From the NCBI GenBank assembly GCA_027008965.1, contig JALVDN010000264.1:1-9088 (forward strand): DNA of 9,088 bases. Direction: 5' to 3'. Shown in pieces: positions 6,609-9,088 of the stretch. Under the pieces are notes generated by a model. It ran no database searches. It worked only from the letters and a program-made list of their open reading frames with translations, and was not told where the DNA came from. Source of the stretch: Flavobacteriales bacterium (GTDB taxonomy: Bacteria; Bacteroidota; Bacteroidia; Flavobacteriales; Flavobacteriaceae). Numbering within the stretch: position 1 is the stretch's first letter; every line of letters starts with the position of its first letter. The translations under genes and the position numbers were made by a program.

Positions 6609-9088
6609 ATGAAAAAAGTATTAACGCTTCTTATTTTATTGACTATCGGATTATCGTTCGGTCAACACGGGAAATTTTTCACCCCCGTAAAACATGCTAC
6701 GGGAACCGTTACTTATCCTGATGACCGCATGCCGTCATCCTACCAATTGTTTAAAATTGATAAAGATGTTTTATTGCAATTGGTTTCCAATGCACCCGAT
6801 CAATTTTCCGGCTACGATTCCCATATAATCGTTGCATTTCCTTTGGCGGACGGGAGTGTCCGGGAATTTAAAATGTTCAGGGCACACCCCATGTCTCCCG
6901 GTTTGGAAGCGAAAGCGGAAGATAATTATTCTTTTGTAGGGATAGCACTCAAATCACCTATGAAAATCCGTTTGGATATCAATATTTTAGGTGTTTTTTG
7001 GGGTATATACCATACCGGAAAAAGTCAATCCGTTTTACAGCCTTTTGACAATGACGGAACCTATATCACTTACTTCAAAAAGGATCAACCGAATCCGGGA
7101 CATACATGTGAAGTCACCGATGTTTTGAACATTGATTCGCCGGAAAGTTTTGAACGTCCCGCTTATGAAGACGGAATCCTTCGTCAGTATGATTTGGCAT
7201 TTGCCGCCAACGGTGAATATTCGCAATTTCATGTACAGCAAGCTATCAATAACGGAACATTACCAAGTAATCCCACGGATGCCCAGAAAAAGCAAGCCGT
7301 ATTAGCGGCGCTTACAACAACGACCAACCGTGTGAATGAAGTTTATGAAACCGATTTGGCCATACATCTGACATTGATTTCAAACAACTTGGATATCATT
7401 TACTTAGATCCGAACACTGACCCGTATTCTAATAATAATCCCGGTGCATTACTTTCGGAAAACCAATCCAATTTGGATAGTGTGATTGGTTCATCCAATT
7501 ATGATATCGGACATGTAGCCACAACCGGAGGAGGAGGAGTAGCCGGATTGGGTGTTGTGTGTGTCAACGGACAAAAGGCAAGAGGAGAAACAGGTTCAGA
7601 TAATCCTGTTGGGGATGCTTATGATATTGATTATGTGGCACATGAGATGGGACATCAATTCGGTGCCAACCATACTTTTGCCAATTCATGCGGAGGAAAC
7701 CGCAACAGTTCAACTGCTGTGGAGCCGGGAAGTGGATCCACTATTATGGCTTATGCGGGCATTTGTAGCCCGAATGTTCAACAACACAGCGATGATTATT
7801 TTCATGTGGTTTCACAAGACGAGATTAAAAATCATGTTACTTCCCAGTCTTGCCACACAACTATTAACCTGACGCACGGAACGCCCACGGTTTCAGCCGG
7901 GCCGGATAAATATATTCCCAAAGAAACTCCTTTTATTATTGAAGCAACAGCCAATGACCCTACGGATAATGCAACCTTGACTTATGTTTTTGATGAAATA
8001 GATGCTTATAATGGAAGTAATCAAAGCTATACTCCTTCCGCTACACAAACAAGCGGTCCGGCATTCAGGTCATTAGGCCCCAGAACGGAAAATTATCGCT
8101 ATTTTCCCAAGTTAAGCAGTATTTTGGATGGTTCTTATGGAAATTCTTGGGAGTCTCTTGCTTCCGTTACACGGGTATTGTCCTTTGACGTGGTGGTTAG
8201 AGATAATCATCCCGGTGGAGGTCAAGTGCAAACAGACAGAATTTACCTGGGGGTTAGAAATGATGCAGGACCCTTCAGAATCACTTCGCAACAAAGTGAT
8301 GAAACATGGAATCCGGGTGATACCAAAACCATTACCTGGAATGTGGCGGGAACAGACGGTGGTCAAGTGAATACACCTACAGTGGATATTTATTTATCTA
8401 CGGATAATGGAGCTAGTTTTTCACAACTTATTTTGGGTGATACGCCCAATGACGGTTCAGAAACCATTACCGTTCCCAATGTCAACACTCCCAACGGAAG
8501 AATCATTGTAAGAGGACATAACAACTATTTCTTTGACATCAGTCAAGGAAAAATCACCATAGGAAATTATCAAACCCAGTGTTTTACTAATTCAACATCT
8601 CCTTCAATGAGTATTCCCGATAATACTCCAAGCGGAATCACTTCCACTATAAATGTTTCACAAAATGTAACCATTAGCGATTTGAATGTTGATTTGGATA
8701 TTTCACATACCTATATCAATGACTTGAGAATAAAGCTCACATCTCCGCAAGGAACAACGGTTACCATTTTTGACCGGGCCTGTGCTGGGCAAGATAATCT
8801 GAATGTGACTTTTGATGATGAGTCTCCTGCCATGGATTGTTCGCAAATGAATGCAGGAAACAGTTATGCACCTTCCAATCCCTTATCTGCATTTGACGGA
8901 GAAAACAGCCAAGGAACCTGGACGTTAACTGTGTCCGATAATGCCAATCAAGATACGGGGACACTGAACAGTTGGGGTTTGGAAATTTGTCATATCACCA
9001 CTGCAGTGGAGAACAGCCAAATTCCGGGTTTGAAATTGTATCCTAACCCGGCTTCGGGGTATGTGCATATTTCGTTTGCTCCACAATC
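6609..9088 (+). CDS. Secreted reprolysin-like zinc metalloprotease with P domain and T9SS sorting domain (paralogue 2, 3' end outside window)
   Basis: This tandem paralogue of the preceding protease has an open frame of 826 codons to the window edge, with no stop. The signal peptide is MKKVLTLLILLTIGLSFG (about 1-18), cut before Gln19. The propeptide (about 19-190) has a Cys167 that matches Cys166 of paralogue 1. The catalytic domain carries HEMGHQFGANH at 345-355 (His345, His349, His355, Glu346) and a Met-turn methionine at 380. It shares Cys318, 361, 386 and 415 with paralogue 1. Two Ig-like modules follow (about 424-553 and 554-655), then a P domain bounded by Cys658 and Cys794. The start of a T9SS type A sorting domain is visible (LYPNPASGYVHI, from residue 810). 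About 60-70 residues should lie beyond the window. The ATG at 6609 is 10 bases after the previous stop, without a Shine-Dalgarno site or room for a promoter, so the pair is probably one transcript. Confidence 0.94.
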   Translation, partial: MKKVLTLLILLTIGLSFGQHGKFFTPVKHATGTVTYPDDRMPSSYQLFKIDKDVLLQLVSNAPDQFSGYDSHIIVAFPLADGSVREFKMFRAHPMSPGLEAKAEDNYSFVGIALKSPMKIRLDINILGVFWGIYHTGKSQSVLQPFDNDGTYITYFKKDQPNPGHTCEVTDVLNIDSPESFERPAYEDGILRQYDLAFAANGEYSQFHVQQAINNGTLPSNPTDAQKKQAVLAALTTTTNRVNEVYETDLAIHLTLISNNLDIIYLDPNTDPYSNNNPGALLSENQSNLDSVIGSSNYDIGHVATTGGGGVAGLGVVCVNGQKARGETGSDNPVGDAYDIDYVAHEMGHQFGANHTFANSCGGNRNSSTAVEPGSGSTIMAYAGICSPNVQQHSDDYFHVVSQDEIKNHVTSQSCHTTINLTHGTPTVSAGPDKYIPKETPFIIEATANDPTDNATLTYVFDEIDAYNGSNQSYTPSATQTSGPAFRSLGPRTENYRYFPKLSSILDGSYGNSWESLASVTRVLSFDVVVRDNHPGGGQVQTDRIYLGVRNDAGPFRITSQQSDETWNPGDTKTITWNVAGTDGGQVNTPTVDIYLSTDNGASFSQLILGDTPNDGSETITVPNVNTPNGRIIVRGHNNYFFDISQGKITIGNYQTQCFTNSTSPSMSIPDNTPSGITSTINVSQNVTISDLNVDLDISHTYINDLRIKLTSPQGTTVTIFDRACAGQDNLNVTFDDESPAMDCSQMNAGNSYAPSNPLSAFDGENSQGTWTLTVSDNANQDTGTLNSWGLEICHITTAVENSQIPGLKLYPNPASGYVHISFAPQ
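7641..7697 (+). repeat. Diverged direct repeat, copy 2 (zinc-binding helix of paralogue 2)
   Basis: This is the partner of 4979-5035, in the same frame and the same domain position of the second protease. A second well conserved pair of blocks lies in the Ig-like modules, both beginning with TGGAATGTGGCGGGAAC at 5672 and 8337. Long diverged direct repeats like these could in principle recombine to fuse the two genes, but no fusion is seen here. Confidence 0.8.

Noticed and set aside
7552..7872. Open frame of 106 codons on the + strand
   Set aside because: It is an alternative frame inside paralogue 2. The true frame continues without a stop through the zinc motif and the Ig-like modules, so there is no frameshift.
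1..9088. A new defence, mobile or secondary-metabolism system
   Set aside because: All genes but one fall into recognisable families, the context is an ordinary operon plus a protease pair, and there are no integrases, transposases, direct-repeat arrays or compositional breaks that I can see.

Overview
The window looks like a stretch of Bacteroidota chromosome, most likely from a flavobacterium-like lineage. The evidence is a low-GC, A/T-rich sequence, almost no Shine-Dalgarno sites, one possible TAnnTTTG-type promoter -7 element, and two secreted proteins with the C-terminal sorting domain of the type IX secretion system (T9SS), which is essentially restricted to this phylum. No RNA genes, insertion sequences, CRISPR arrays or phage genes were seen.

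Left part (1-3380, + strand): a tightly packed housekeeping operon. It begins inside an ABC-transporter ATPase resembling MlaF (its 5' part lies outside the window). It continues with rsgA (30S maturation GTPase), dtd (D-aminoacyl-tRNA deacylase), a MazG-like nucleotide pyrophosphohydrolase, holA (DNA polymerase III delta, clamp loader) and a 109-residue protein of unknown function. Four of the five junctions are 4-base ATGA overlaps and the fifth is a 2-base gap, so the genes are probably co-transcribed and translationally coupled. The functional themes are ribosome and tRNA quality control, nucleotide pool cleaning and replication.

Middle (3382-3961): a START-like/SRPBCC-fold gene on the - strand converges on the operon with a single base between stop codons. 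It is followed by about 190 A/T-rich bases holding the 5' sides of two divergent genes and one candidate promoter.

Right part (3962-9088, + strand): two tandem paralogous genes for large secreted zinc metalloproteases. Each has a signal peptide, a propeptide, a reprolysin-like HExxHxxGxxH catalytic domain, two Ig-like/PKD-like modules, a P/Homo B domain and a T9SS type A sorting domain. Only 10 bases separate them and the second runs off the window end. They are probably exported together through the outer membrane and anchored or released at the cell surface. The pair looks like an old duplication: substitutions, many of them synonymous, are spread through even the best conserved blocks. I see no convincing evidence of an undescribed multi-gene system. 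The most interesting items are this tandem pair, a conserved propeptide cysteine that could be a latency switch, and the uncharacterised 109-residue protein.
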